Shown piece after piece: positions 33,301 to 41,276 of a DNA stretch of 64,000 bases (positions are counted from its first letter, which is position 1; each line of letters begins with the position of its first letter). The notes below the pieces were generated by a model. The model was not told the origin of the DNA. It made no database searches and was given only the letters and a program-made list of their open reading frames with translations. Origin of the DNA: Nonomuraea turcica (GTDB lineage Bacteria > Actinomycetota > Actinomycetes > Streptosporangiales > Streptosporangiaceae); contig NZ_JAUZQF010000015.1 in assembly GCF_030718205.1 (NCBI RefSeq), forward strand, positions 62,001-126,000. The letters run 5' to 3'. The position numbers and the translations under genes are program-made.

Positions 33301-34401
33301 TCAGCCCCAGACCTCCTGGGCGGTCTCGACGATCAGGCGGAGCTTGGCGAACTGCTGGTCGGCCGTCAGCTCGTTGCCTTCGACCGTGGAAGAGAAGCCG
33401 CACTGCGGCGACAGGCAGAGCTGGTCGAGGTCGATGAACTTGGCGGCCTCGTCGATGCGCCGCTTCAGCGTGTCCTTCGACTCCAGTTCCCCGTGCTTGG
33501 TCGTGACCAGCCCCAGCACGACCATCTTGCCCTTGGGCACGAATCGCAGCGGCTCGAATCCCCCGGACCGCTCGTCGTCGTACTCCAGGAAGAACCCGTC
33601 CACCTTCAGCTCCCCGAACAACGCCTCCGCGACGAAGTCGTAGCTGCCCGAGGCGGCCCAGGACGAGCGGAAGTTGCCGCGGCACATGTGCGTCGTGATC
33701 GTCATCCCGGCCGGCTTGGCCGCCAGCGCGGCGTTGATCTGCTTGATGTAGCGCAGGTGCATGTGCTCGGCGTCGTCGCCCCGCGACTCCAGCTCCGCCC
33801 GCTGGGCCGGGTCGTTCAGGTAGGCCAGGCTGGTGTCGTCGAACTGCAGGTACGTGCACCCCAGCGCGCCGATCCTGCGCACCTGCTCGGCGTAGGCCGC
33901 GCTCAGGTCACGCCAGAACTCCTCGACGTCCGGGTAGACCTTCGGGTCAATGGCGGCCGGCCCGCCGCGGTAGTGCACCATGCTGGGCGACGGGATGGTC
34001 AGCTTCGGCACGACCGTGCTCACGGTGTCCCGCAGGAACATGAAGTCGTCGGCGAAGATCGGCTCGCGCAGCTTGATCCGGTCGTGCACGCGCAGCGCCG
34101 CCGGGGTGAACTCGATGTCGCCCTGCTCGTTGTGGAAGCGGACCGTGATGTGCTCGTCGCTGGCCTGGCCGATGCCGCCGAGCCGGTAGATGAAGTCCAT
34201 GTGCCAGGAGGCCCGCCGGAACTCGCCGTCGGTCGCGCTCTGCAGGCCGATCTCCTCCTGCCTGCGCACCACCTCTCGGATGGCCGCGTCCTCCGCTTCC
34301 CGCAGTTCGTCACCCGCGAGGCTCTCGCGGGCGCGGAGCAGGGACTGCGGGCGCAGGAGACTGCCGACGTGGTCGGCGCGGAAAGGCGGTGAGGTACGCA
34401 T
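33301..34401 (-). CDS. Cobalamin-independent methionine synthase-like (MetE C-terminal domain) methyltransferase
   Basis: A 366-residue barrel protein corresponding only to the catalytic C-terminal half of MetE (as in B. subtilis YxjG/YxjH). The probable zinc ligands are in THMCRGNF (His, Cys), FFLEYD (Glu) and QCGFSS (Cys); FRADHVGSLLRP marks the N-terminus. It could transfer methyl groups to a thiol acceptor. It lies six bases after the acyl-CoA ligase gene in the PaaX operon, suggesting a catabolic role, such as methyl removal from the ligase substrate, rather than methionine synthesis; that is inference. Confidence 0.85.
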   Translation of the reverse strand: MRTSPPFRADHVGSLLRPQSLLRARESLAGDELREAEDAAIREVVRRQEEIGLQSATDGEFRRASWHMDFIYRLGGIGQASDEHITVRFHNEQGDIEFTPAALRVHDRIKLREPIFADDFMFLRDTVSTVVPKLTIPSPSMVHYRGGPAAIDPKVYPDVEEFWRDLSAAYAEQVRRIGALGCTYLQFDDTSLAYLNDPAQRAELESRGDDAEHMHLRYIKQINAALAAKPAGMTITTHMCRGNFRSSWAASGSYDFVAEALFGELKVDGFFLEYDDERSGGFEPLRFVPKGKMVVLGLVTTKHGELESKDTLKRRIDEAAKFIDLDQLCLSPQCGFSSTVEGNELTADQQFAKLRLIVETAQEVWG

Positions 34402-34407
34402 TGCGGA

Positions 34408-35877
34408 TCAACTCCCGTAGAGCTTTCTGAGCGGGGCCTTGAGCAGCTTGCCCGCCGCGTTCTTGGGCAGTTCAGGGACGAATTCCAGATATTTCGGGAT
34501 TTTGAAGCGGGCCAGCCGGCCGTCCAGGTGCTTCAGCAGCTCCTCGGGCTCGGCCGTCGCACCCGGCCGCAACACGACCAGGGCCTTGCCCACTTCATCC
34601 CACCGGTCGTCGGGCACGCCGATCACCGCGCACTCGGCGACCGCGGGATGGCTGTAAAGGACGCTCTCGACCTCGGCGGGGTAGATGTTCTCGCCGCCGG
34701 AGATGATCACGTCGTTGAGCCGGTCGGAGATGCGCACGTAACCGTCCTCGTCGGCGACGCCGACGTCGCCCGAGCGGAACCAGCCGTCCGGCGAGAGCAC
34801 CTTCGCGCTCTCCTCGGGCCGGCGCCAGTAGCCGGGCATGACGTTGGGTCCCTGGACGTAGACCTCGCCGGGCTCGCCGGGGGCCGCCTCCGAGCCCTCG
34901 ATCGTGACCAGGCGCACGTCGGAGAAGAAACACGGCACACCGGCCGTCCCCGCCTTGTCGATGGAGTGCTCGGCGCCGAGGAAGAGCGCGCCGGGCGCGG
35001 TCTCCGTCATGCCGTAGCCCTGCAGGAACGTCAGCCCCCGTTCCTGGTAGGTCGTGATGAGCGGCAGGGGCACCGGCGCGCCCCCGCACAGCAGGTGGCG
35101 CAGGCTAGACAGGTCGGCCTTGGCCCAGCGCGGCGACTGGGCGAGGAAGGCGAACATCGACGGCACCCCGAACATCACCGTCACCCGCTCGGCCTCGATC
35201 AGGTCGAACGTGCGCTCCACGTCGAAGGACGGCTCCAGGATGGCCCGGCCGCCCTTGAGCACGCTCGGGATCAGCGTCTGCGCCAGCGCCGCGATGTGGA
35301 ACAGGGGTGCGCTGATCAGCGTCACCTCGTCGTGTGCGAGCGGCACGTCCACCAGCAGGTTGACGGCGTTCCAGGTGAGGTTGGCATGCGTGAGCATTGC
35401 GCCCTTGGGCCGTCCCGTGGTGCCCGAGGTGTACATGATCAGGCACACGTCGTCCTGGCCGACCGGCTCGTCGATCGGCTCGGGCGAGCCCGACGCCAGC
35501 AGGTCCTCGTAGTCCGCGGCCGGGATGTGGCGGCCGGCCAGCCCTTCGCCGTCCCGCCCTTCGCCGAGCAGCACCACCGACGCGTCCGCGTCCTGGAGGA
35601 TGAAGCGCAACTCGGGCGTGGTCAGCCGGGTGTTGAGCGGGACGAACACCGCCCCCAGCAGCCCGGCCGCGAAGAACGTCTCGACCAGCGCGCAATGGTT
35701 GGGCCCGAGGTAGGCCACCCGGTCGCCGTGCCCCACGCCCAGCGCGGAAGCCAGCCGATATGTACGTTCGCGCAGGTCACGGTAGGTGTGATCGCGCCCG
35801 CCGCAGGTCAGCGCCACCCGGTCGGGCGTCATGCGGGCCCTGCGTGCCGGCCACGATCCAAGCCCCTGGTTCCGCAT
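34408..35877 (-). CDS. Acyl-CoA ligase (AMP-forming)
   Basis: A 489-residue acyl/aryl-CoA synthetase of the ANL superfamily. The P-loop-like A3 motif is YTSGTTGRPKGAM, the A5 region GYGMTETAPG, A7-A8 WFRSGDVGVADEDGYVRISDR and the C-terminal lysine lies in LPKNAAGKLLK. It activates a carboxylic acid via adenylate, then CoA thioester. GGAGGAG precedes the ATG. It sits between the PaaX-type regulator (43 bases upstream) and the MetE-like gene, and opposite the Liv importer, so the substrate is presumably imported by the latter. Confidence 0.93.
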   Translation of the reverse strand: MRNQGLGSWPARRARMTPDRVALTCGGRDHTYRDLRERTYRLASALGVGHGDRVAYLGPNHCALVETFFAAGLLGAVFVPLNTRLTTPELRFILQDADASVVLLGEGRDGEGLAGRHIPAADYEDLLASGSPEPIDEPVGQDDVCLIMYTSGTTGRPKGAMLTHANLTWNAVNLLVDVPLAHDEVTLISAPLFHIAALAQTLIPSVLKGGRAILEPSFDVERTFDLIEAERVTVMFGVPSMFAFLAQSPRWAKADLSSLRHLLCGGAPVPLPLITTYQERGLTFLQGYGMTETAPGALFLGAEHSIDKAGTAGVPCFFSDVRLVTIEGSEAAPGEPGEVYVQGPNVMPGYWRRPEESAKVLSPDGWFRSGDVGVADEDGYVRISDRLNDVIISGGENIYPAEVESVLYSHPAVAECAVIGVPDDRWDEVGKALVVLRPGATAEPEELLKHLDGRLARFKIPKYLEFVPELPKNAAGKLLKAPLRKLYGS

Positions 35878-35920
35878 CAGTGCTCCTCCAGGCTCAAGTT
35901 AGGCCACTAGACGATCGCTG

Positions 35921-36745
35921 TCACCGTTCTGCCCAACTTTCGTCGGGGACCGTGTCGAGGAGCCGCTCGGCGATCGCCGCGGCCTCCGGCCTGAACCGCT
36001 CATGCAGCGCGTGGCAGACCCGCTGGGCCTTCTCCGCGGGCCAGTCGTGCGGCAGGTAACGCAGCGGGAGCCGGGGGTCGGTCCTGATGATCTGCAGCCA
36101 GCCGGTGAGCAACGTCAGCGAGCGGGCCAGGTCGTCGGGCGCGTCGGGCGCGGGATCGGCCTGGTCCCAGCGGCGCAGGAACGCCCGGTAACGCTCGCCC
36201 AGCCCGGCCAGGTCGTACGCGTCCCGTACCAGCGCCTGCATGTCGGTGGGCCGCCGCGGCTCGGCGGCGAACACCTTCACCTCCACCCCGGGCACCTCGG
36301 GCGCCTCCACCTCGCCGGGAGCGATCCACAACCCGTTCTGCAGCGGCCCGAACCCGGCCCAGATGAGCCGCGAGCGCAACTCGTGCCGCTGCCGCTGCCA
36401 TGAGGCGGGCAACGAGAAGCCGATGAGCGTCCACCGGTCCTCGCCGGCGTCGTTGACGACGCCGCTGTGCCAGATGCGCCGCTCGCCGTCCCTGAGCACC
36501 TCGGTGCTGGTCGGGGTGAGGCCGAAGTACATACGCCGCCCCGAGCGCTGCCGGCGCAACAACCCGCGGCGGACCATCCGGGTCAGCGTCGAGCGCGTCG
36601 CCTCCTCGGAGACGCCGACCTTGGCGAACGCCTCGATGAAGCTGCCCGAGAAGACGCAGATTCCGCGACCGTAAACGTGATCTCCGAGAAAGGTGAGAAT
36701 CACCGATTGAGGCCGCACACCGCCACCCCCACGGATGTTGGGCAT
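35921..36745 (-). CDS. PaaX-family transcriptional regulator
   Basis: A 274-residue regulator. The N-terminal winged helix (RPQSVILTFLGDHVYGRG; TRSTLTRMVRRGLLRRQR) and the C-terminal domain follow the PaaX pattern. PaaX family repressors release DNA on binding aryl-CoA or acyl-CoA thioesters, fitting the CoA ligase it is cotranscribed with. It reads away from the Liv importer; an 18-bp inverted repeat between them is the probable binding site. Confidence 0.9.
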   Translation of the reverse strand: MPNIRGGGGVRPQSVILTFLGDHVYGRGICVFSGSFIEAFAKVGVSEEATRSTLTRMVRRGLLRRQRSGRRMYFGLTPTSTEVLRDGERRIWHSGVVNDAGEDRWTLIGFSLPASWQRQRHELRSRLIWAGFGPLQNGLWIAPGEVEAPEVPGVEVKVFAAEPRRPTDMQALVRDAYDLAGLGERYRAFLRRWDQADPAPDAPDDLARSLTLLTGWLQIIRTDPRLPLRYLPHDWPAEKAQRVCHALHERFRPEAAAIAERLLDTVPDESWAER

Positions 36746-36749
36746 TGTC

Positions 36750-36778
36750 TTGACAGCCGTAATGTACCTGCCTACATT
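36750..36778 (+). promoter_or_regulatory. livK promoter with embedded inverted-repeat operator
   Basis: TTGACA (36750-36755), 17 bases and TACATT (36773-36778) form a near-consensus promoter for the importer. AATGTA-N6-TACATT (36761-36778) is an inverted repeat covering spacer and -10. Read on the minus strand its other arm also gives TACATT, in place to act as the -10 for the PaaX operon. A dimeric repressor there would close both. Confidence 0.7.
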
Positions 36779-36807
36779 CAGGGCGACATCCGGCCCAGGA
36801 GGTCCTG

Positions 36808-37995
36808 ATGCGCAGGCTTCTACCGTCTCTGGTGTGTCTCGTGCTGGCCGTGGCCGCGTGCGGCGGTAGTCCCGGCGGGTCAGGTGGTGACGGCCCCATC
36901 AAGGTCGGCCTCATCGTCTCCCTGACCGGCAACTACACGCCGCTCGGCAGCGAGGACAAGAAGGCCGTGGAGTTGGCGGTCGAGCAGGTCAACGCGCAGG
37001 GCGGCTTACTGGGCCGCACCGTCGAGCTGGTCACCCGGGACGACAAGACCGCTCCCGACCAGGGCATCGTGGCCTACAACCAGATCAAGGGCGAGATCGA
37101 CGCGCTGATCGGCCCGGTGTTCTCCAACTCGGCGCTCGCGGTGGAGCCGCTCGCGCAGCGGGACAAGATGCCGTATCTGTCGCTGGCGCCCGCGCAGGAG
37201 CAGGTCGAGCCGATCAAGTCGTACATCTTCGTCACGCCTGCCCTGTCCAGCATGTACGCCGAGCGCTACCTGCAGTACATCCAGGCCCAGGGCATCAAGA
37301 CGATCGCGGTGGCCTGGGACTCCAAGAGCGCGTACTCCGTCTCCGGCCACAAGTCCATGGTGGCGCTCGCGCCGAAGTACAACGTGACGATCGCCGTGGA
37401 CGAGCCGTACGAGACCGCGAACTCCGACTTCAGCGCGGTGTTCCAGCACGTGCGCGACTCCGCCGCCGAGGCGCTGGTGTTCTGGGGCTCGGGCGCGCCC
37501 GGCGTGACGGCCGCCAAGCAGTACGTCGCCTCGGGGCTCAAGACGCCGCTGTTCTTGACCGCGTCCCAGGCCAGCAAGTTGTGGCTGGAGCCGATGGGCC
37601 GCGACGCCGAGGGCATGACCGTGCAGAGCGCCATCGGCGTCGTCGGGGACCATCTGCCGGCCGGCAAGCAGAAGCAGATCATCGACCAGATGGCCAAGCC
37701 GTACCAGCAGAAGCACGGCTACCCGCCGCCGCAGTTCGCGCAGGACGGCTACAGCGCGAGTCTGCTCCTGTTCGAGGCGATCAGGAAGGCCGGCAGCACC
37801 GACAAGACCAAGATCCAGCAGGCGCTGGAGAGCATGGACCTGATCACGCCGAACGGCCGCTTCCGCTACTCCCCCACCGACCATTCCGGGCTCTCCCCCG
37901 AATTCATCTCGGTCAACACGGTGAAGAACGGCCAGTTCGTGCCGACCGACTGGGCCAAAGAGCAGCTCACCAAGACCGTCAACGCGGCGGGGTAG
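36808..37995 (+). CDS. livK: Branched-chain amino acid-type ABC substrate-binding lipoprotein
   Basis: A 395-residue binding protein (receptor type I fold). The signal ends in a lipobox AVAAC, and the body shows the Leu/Ile/Val-binding pattern (KVGLIVSLTGNYTPLGSEDK; LLGRTVELVTRDDKT). Such proteins also bind aromatic acids, amides and urea. AGGAGG lies upstream of the ATG. It is the first of five genes encoding a complete importer. The PaaX context suggests an organic acid substrate more than a branched-chain amino acid; so the liv symbol denotes family only. Confidence 0.92.
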   Translation: MRRLLPSLVCLVLAVAACGGSPGGSGGDGPIKVGLIVSLTGNYTPLGSEDKKAVELAVEQVNAQGGLLGRTVELVTRDDKTAPDQGIVAYNQIKGEIDALIGPVFSNSALAVEPLAQRDKMPYLSLAPAQEQVEPIKSYIFVTPALSSMYAERYLQYIQAQGIKTIAVAWDSKSAYSVSGHKSMVALAPKYNVTIAVDEPYETANSDFSAVFQHVRDSAAEALVFWGSGAPGVTAAKQYVASGLKTPLFLTASQASKLWLEPMGRDAEGMTVQSAIGVVGDHLPAGKQKQIIDQMAKPYQQKHGYPPPQFAQDGYSASLLLFEAIRKAGSTDKTKIQQALESMDLITPNGRFRYSPTDHSGLSPEFISVNTVKNGQFVPTDWAKEQLTKTVNAAG

Positions 37996-37998
37996 CGC

Positions 37999-38754
37999 GT
38001 GCTGGCGGTCACCGGGGTATCCCGCTCCTTCGGGGGCGTCTACGCCGTCCGCGACGTCTCCCTGAGCGTCGCGGACGGCGAGGTCTGCGGCATCATCGGG
38101 CCGAACGGGGCCGGCAAGTCCACGTTGTTCAACCTGATCACCGGACATCTGGCGGCCGACCGGGGCGAGATCTCCTTCCTCGGGCACCGGGTGGACCGGC
38201 TCGCGCCGCATCGGCGGGCCAGGCTCGGCATGTCGATCGTCTTCCAGGCGGCCCGCGTGTTCCGCGGCATGACCGTCAGGGAGAACGTCATGGTGGGGAT
38301 GCACGGGCGTACCGGCGCGGGGTTCGTGTCGGCGGCGCTGCGGCTGCCCCGGCACCGGCGCGACGAGCGCCAGATCGCGGCCCAGGCATCCTCCGCTCTC
38401 GAAAGAGTGGGGCTCGCCGACTGGGCGGACCGGCCCGCCGACCGGCTCCCCATCGGGCAGCAGCGCGCGTTGCAGCTGGCCCGCGCCCTGTGCGCGCGGC
38501 CACGGCTGCTGCTCCTCGACGAGCCCGCCTCCGGGCTGCGCGGCCAGGAACGCGAGCGGCTCGCGGCGCTGGTGGAGGAGCTGCGCGCGGGCGGACTGAC
38601 GATCCTGCTCATCGAGCACGACGTCGCCTTCGTGACCCGGCTCGCCGACCGGCTCGTGGTGCTCGACCTCGGCCAGGTCATCGCCGACGGCCCGCCCGCC
38701 GAGGTGCGGGCCGACCCGCTGGTGCTCGCCGCCTACCTCGGACAGGCATCATGA
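37999..38754 (+). CDS. livG: Liv-type ABC ATP-binding protein 1
   Basis: A 251-residue ATPase. Walker A is GPNGAGKST, Walker B LLLLDEPASGL, with a signature-like LPIGQQRALQLARAL instead of LSGGQ; the H-loop His is in IEHDVAFV. It energises the importer with the next ATPase. The GTG at 37999 lies three bases after the livK stop and has only a weak ribosome-binding site. Its stop overlaps a mini-ORF (see 38751-38786). Confidence 0.93.
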   Translation: MLAVTGVSRSFGGVYAVRDVSLSVADGEVCGIIGPNGAGKSTLFNLITGHLAADRGEISFLGHRVDRLAPHRRARLGMSIVFQAARVFRGMTVRENVMVGMHGRTGAGFVSAALRLPRHRRDERQIAAQASSALERVGLADWADRPADRLPIGQQRALQLARALCARPRLLLLDEPASGLRGQERERLAALVEELRAGGLTILLIEHDVAFVTRLADRLVVLDLGQVIADGPPAEVRADPLVLAAYLGQAS

Positions 38755-38786
38755 CCGCCGCGCCCAGCCTCGGGCAGGCGTCATGA
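38751..38786 (+). other. Duplicated junction mini-ORF between livG and livF
   Basis: ATG at 38751 overlaps the livG stop (ATGA) and encodes 11 residues, MTAAPSLGQAS, whose own stop overlaps the livF start (ATGA at 38783-38786). The peptide end LGQAS repeats the livG C-terminus, and the DNA CTCGG(A/G)CAGGC(A/G)TCATGA occurs at 38738 and again at 38769. A 31-bp tandem duplication of the junction explains it. It may serve only as a ribosome relay. Confidence 0.6.
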
Positions 38787-39442
38787 TCGACGTCAGGGAC
38801 CTGGTCGTCTCGTATGGCACCGCGACCGCACTGGAGCACGTCACGCTGAACGTCGGCAAGGGCGAGATGGTCGCGTTGCTCGGCCCGAACGGCGCCGGTA
38901 AGTCGACGCTGGCCAACACCCTCGCGGGCCTGCTGAAACCCGCTTCCGGGACGGTGGAGATCGGCGGAAGGCTGGCGTTGATCCCGGAGGGCCGCCAGCT
39001 ATTTCCGGATTTGTCGGTCGCGGACAATCTGGCGCTGGGCGGCTGGCGCTCCGGCGAGCGCGACCCGTCCTCCGTCTACGACCTGCTGCCCCAGCTGGCT
39101 TCGCTGGCGAGGCGGCAGGCGGGTGTGCTGTCGGGCGGCGAGCAGCAGATGGTCGCGTTCGGCCGGGCCATGATGTCGCGCCCGTCGGTGCTCGTGGTGG
39201 ACGAGCTGTCCCTGGGGCTCGCCCCCAATGTCACCGCCGACCTGGCCGGACACCTGGCGGAGCTGAACCGGTCGCAGGGCCTGACGGTGCTGCTCATCGA
39301 GCAGAACGCGCGGCTGGCCTTCGACCTGTGCCGGCGGGCTTACGTGCTGGAGTCAGGTCGGGTGGTGGCCGAGGGAGACTCCGCCGACCTGGCAGGCGAT
39401 CCGAAGGTGGCCGGCGCCTATCTGGGGGGTGCGATCACATGA
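38783..39442 (+). CDS. livF: Liv-type ABC ATP-binding protein 2
   Basis: A 219-residue ATPase with Walker A GPNGAGKST, signature LSGGEQQMVAFGRA and Walker B VLVVDELSLGLAP; the LivF-specific IPEGRQLFPDLSV is present. It pairs with LivG. The ATG at 38783 overlaps the mini-ORF stop and its own stop overlaps the livH start by four bases. Confidence 0.94.
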   Translation: MIDVRDLVVSYGTATALEHVTLNVGKGEMVALLGPNGAGKSTLANTLAGLLKPASGTVEIGGRLALIPEGRQLFPDLSVADNLALGGWRSGERDPSSVYDLLPQLASLARRQAGVLSGGEQQMVAFGRAMMSRPSVLVVDELSLGLAPNVTADLAGHLAELNRSQGLTVLLIEQNARLAFDLCRRAYVLESGRVVAEGDSADLAGDPKVAGAYLGGAIT

Positions 39443-40299
39443 GCGCGTTCCTCACGTACCTGCTCAATGGGCTGGCGGTCGGGTGCGCGATCGCGCTCAT
39501 CGCCAGCGGCCTGGTCGTCATCCACCGGGTCACCGGCGTGGTGAACTTCGCCCAGGGCACCTTCGCCGTGATGGCCGGGCTGTGCACGTCGTCGCTGCTC
39601 GGGCTGGGCTTCCCGCACGGGCTGAGCGAGGTGACGGCCATCCTGGTCGCGGCGGTGGCGGGGCTGCTGACCGGGCTGGCCGCCATCGGCAAGCCCGGTG
39701 TGACCCCGTTGTCGTCGCTGATCGTCACGCTCGGCGTCGGCGTGCTCGCCTACGCGGTCGACATCGTGTTGTGGGGCGACCAGCCGCGCTCGGCGCCCGG
39801 ACTGGCCGGCTCGGTGACGGTGGCAGGGGCGCGGATCCAGACGCAGCACCTGCTGGTGATCGCGGTGACGGCCCTGACGTTCGTCGCGCTCGCGCTCTTC
39901 TTCGGACGCACCTACCTGGGCAAGGCACTGACCGCGTGCGCGTCGAACCCCTATGCCGCCCGCGTCGTCGGCATCGACACCCGCCGCATGGGGCTGGTGG
40001 CGTTCGCACTGGGCGGGCTGCTCGGCGGCCTCGCCGGGGTGCTGGTGACGCCGTTGCGGCCGATCTCGTTCGACACCGACGTCACGCTCATCGTCAACGG
40101 CTTCGCCGCGGCCGTCTTCGGCGCCCTCACCCGGCCGGTGATCACCCTGCTCGGGGCACTGCTGCTGGGCGTGGCCGAGACCATGGCCGCCGGCTACGGC
40201 TACGGGTCGCACCAACTGGAGATCGCGCTGGGTCTCATGATCATCGTCATGATCGTCCAGGCCGGCCGCCGCACGGCCATCTCCCAGGAGTCCACATGA
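39439..40299 (+). CDS. livH: Liv-type ABC permease 1
   Basis: A 286-residue polytopic permease of the LivH type (LNGLAVGCAIALIASGLVVIHRVTGVVNFAQGTFAVMAG near the N-terminus; TYLGKALTACASNPYAARVVGID as the coupling loop). ATG 39439 overlaps the livF stop; the frame is open farther upstream but that part lies inside livF. It overlaps livM by four bases. Confidence 0.94.
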   Translation: MSAFLTYLLNGLAVGCAIALIASGLVVIHRVTGVVNFAQGTFAVMAGLCTSSLLGLGFPHGLSEVTAILVAAVAGLLTGLAAIGKPGVTPLSSLIVTLGVGVLAYAVDIVLWGDQPRSAPGLAGSVTVAGARIQTQHLLVIAVTALTFVALALFFGRTYLGKALTACASNPYAARVVGIDTRRMGLVAFALGGLLGGLAGVLVTPLRPISFDTDVTLIVNGFAAAVFGALTRPVITLLGALLLGVAETMAAGYGYGSHQLEIALGLMIIVMIVQAGRRTAISQEST

Positions 40300-41273
40300 T
40301 CAGGCTCGTGGCCGGCGGGCTGGTGGCCGTCGTGACGCTGGCGTTGCCCGCGCTGCTGGACGACAGCGCGCTGGCCGTGTACATCCTGCTCGGCCTGGCC
40401 GCCATGGTCACGGTCGGGGTGTCGCTGCTCATGGGGTACGCCGGGCAGGTGTCGCTGGGCCAGGGCGCCTTCTACGGCGTCGGCGCCTACACCGCCGCCC
40501 TCCTCACCCTGAGCGGCGTGCCACCGCTGGCCGGGCTGATCGCCGCCCCCGTGGCGGCGGCCCTGTTCGCCCTCGTGATCGGCATGCCGCTGCTGCGGTT
40601 GCGCGGCCACCACCTGGCGTTCGCGACCCTGGCCATGCAGCTCATCCTGCTCTCGCTCGCCGGGCAGCTGGAGTTCACCGGCGGGGACATCGGTCTGCAG
40701 GCCATCCCGCAGTTCTCGCTCGGCGGGTTCGAGGCGGGCAGTGCGGCCGCGTACGCGTACCTGACCTGGGGAGGGCTGGCGCTGGTGATGCTGGTGACGT
40801 ACAACGTCATCACCTCGCGGCCGGGCCGCGCCCTGCGGGCGCTGGCCACGAGCGAGACCGCCGCCGCGTCGTCCGGCATCCCGGTCGGGCGCTACAAGCT
40901 GGTGGTCTTCGCCCTGTCGGCGGCGTTCGCCGGCCTCGCCGGCGGCATCTACTGCTTCTACACGGGCTACGTGGCGCCGGGCTCGTTCCCCGTGCTGATC
41001 TCGATCCAGTACATCGTCATGGCCGTGGTCGGCGGGCTGGGCACCATCTGGGGAGCCGTGGCCGGGGCTGGGGCGATCACGCTGCTCGTGCAAGGACTCG
41101 ACGGCCTGGCCAGTCTGCCCGGGATGCCGTCGTACGCGCCGAGCGTGTTGTCGTACGCGGTGTACGCGCTCGTGCTGATCGTGGTCGTGCTGTTCCTGCC
41201 CCACGGCCTGGTACCGGCCATCACCGGCCGACTATCACGCAGCCGGGAAGAACCTCCCGTGGAAACCCGCTGA
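40296..41273 (+). CDS. livM: Liv-type ABC permease 2
   Basis: A 325-residue permease of the LivM type with about nine membrane segments and the motifs LLMGYAGQVSLGQGAFYGVGAYTAA and GRALRALATSETAAASSGIPVGRYK. ATG 40296 overlaps the livH stop. It ends the importer operon, three bases before the stop of the converging P-type ATPase gene, with no room for a terminator between them. Confidence 0.94.
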   Translation: MIRLVAGGLVAVVTLALPALLDDSALAVYILLGLAAMVTVGVSLLMGYAGQVSLGQGAFYGVGAYTAALLTLSGVPPLAGLIAAPVAAALFALVIGMPLLRLRGHHLAFATLAMQLILLSLAGQLEFTGGDIGLQAIPQFSLGGFEAGSAAAYAYLTWGGLALVMLVTYNVITSRPGRALRALATSETAAASSGIPVGRYKLVVFALSAAFAGLAGGIYCFYTGYVAPGSFPVLISIQYIVMAVVGGLGTIWGAVAGAGAITLLVQGLDGLASLPGMPSYAPSVLSYAVYALVLIVVVLFLPHGLVPAITGRLSRSREEPPVETR

Positions 41274-41276
41274 TGA

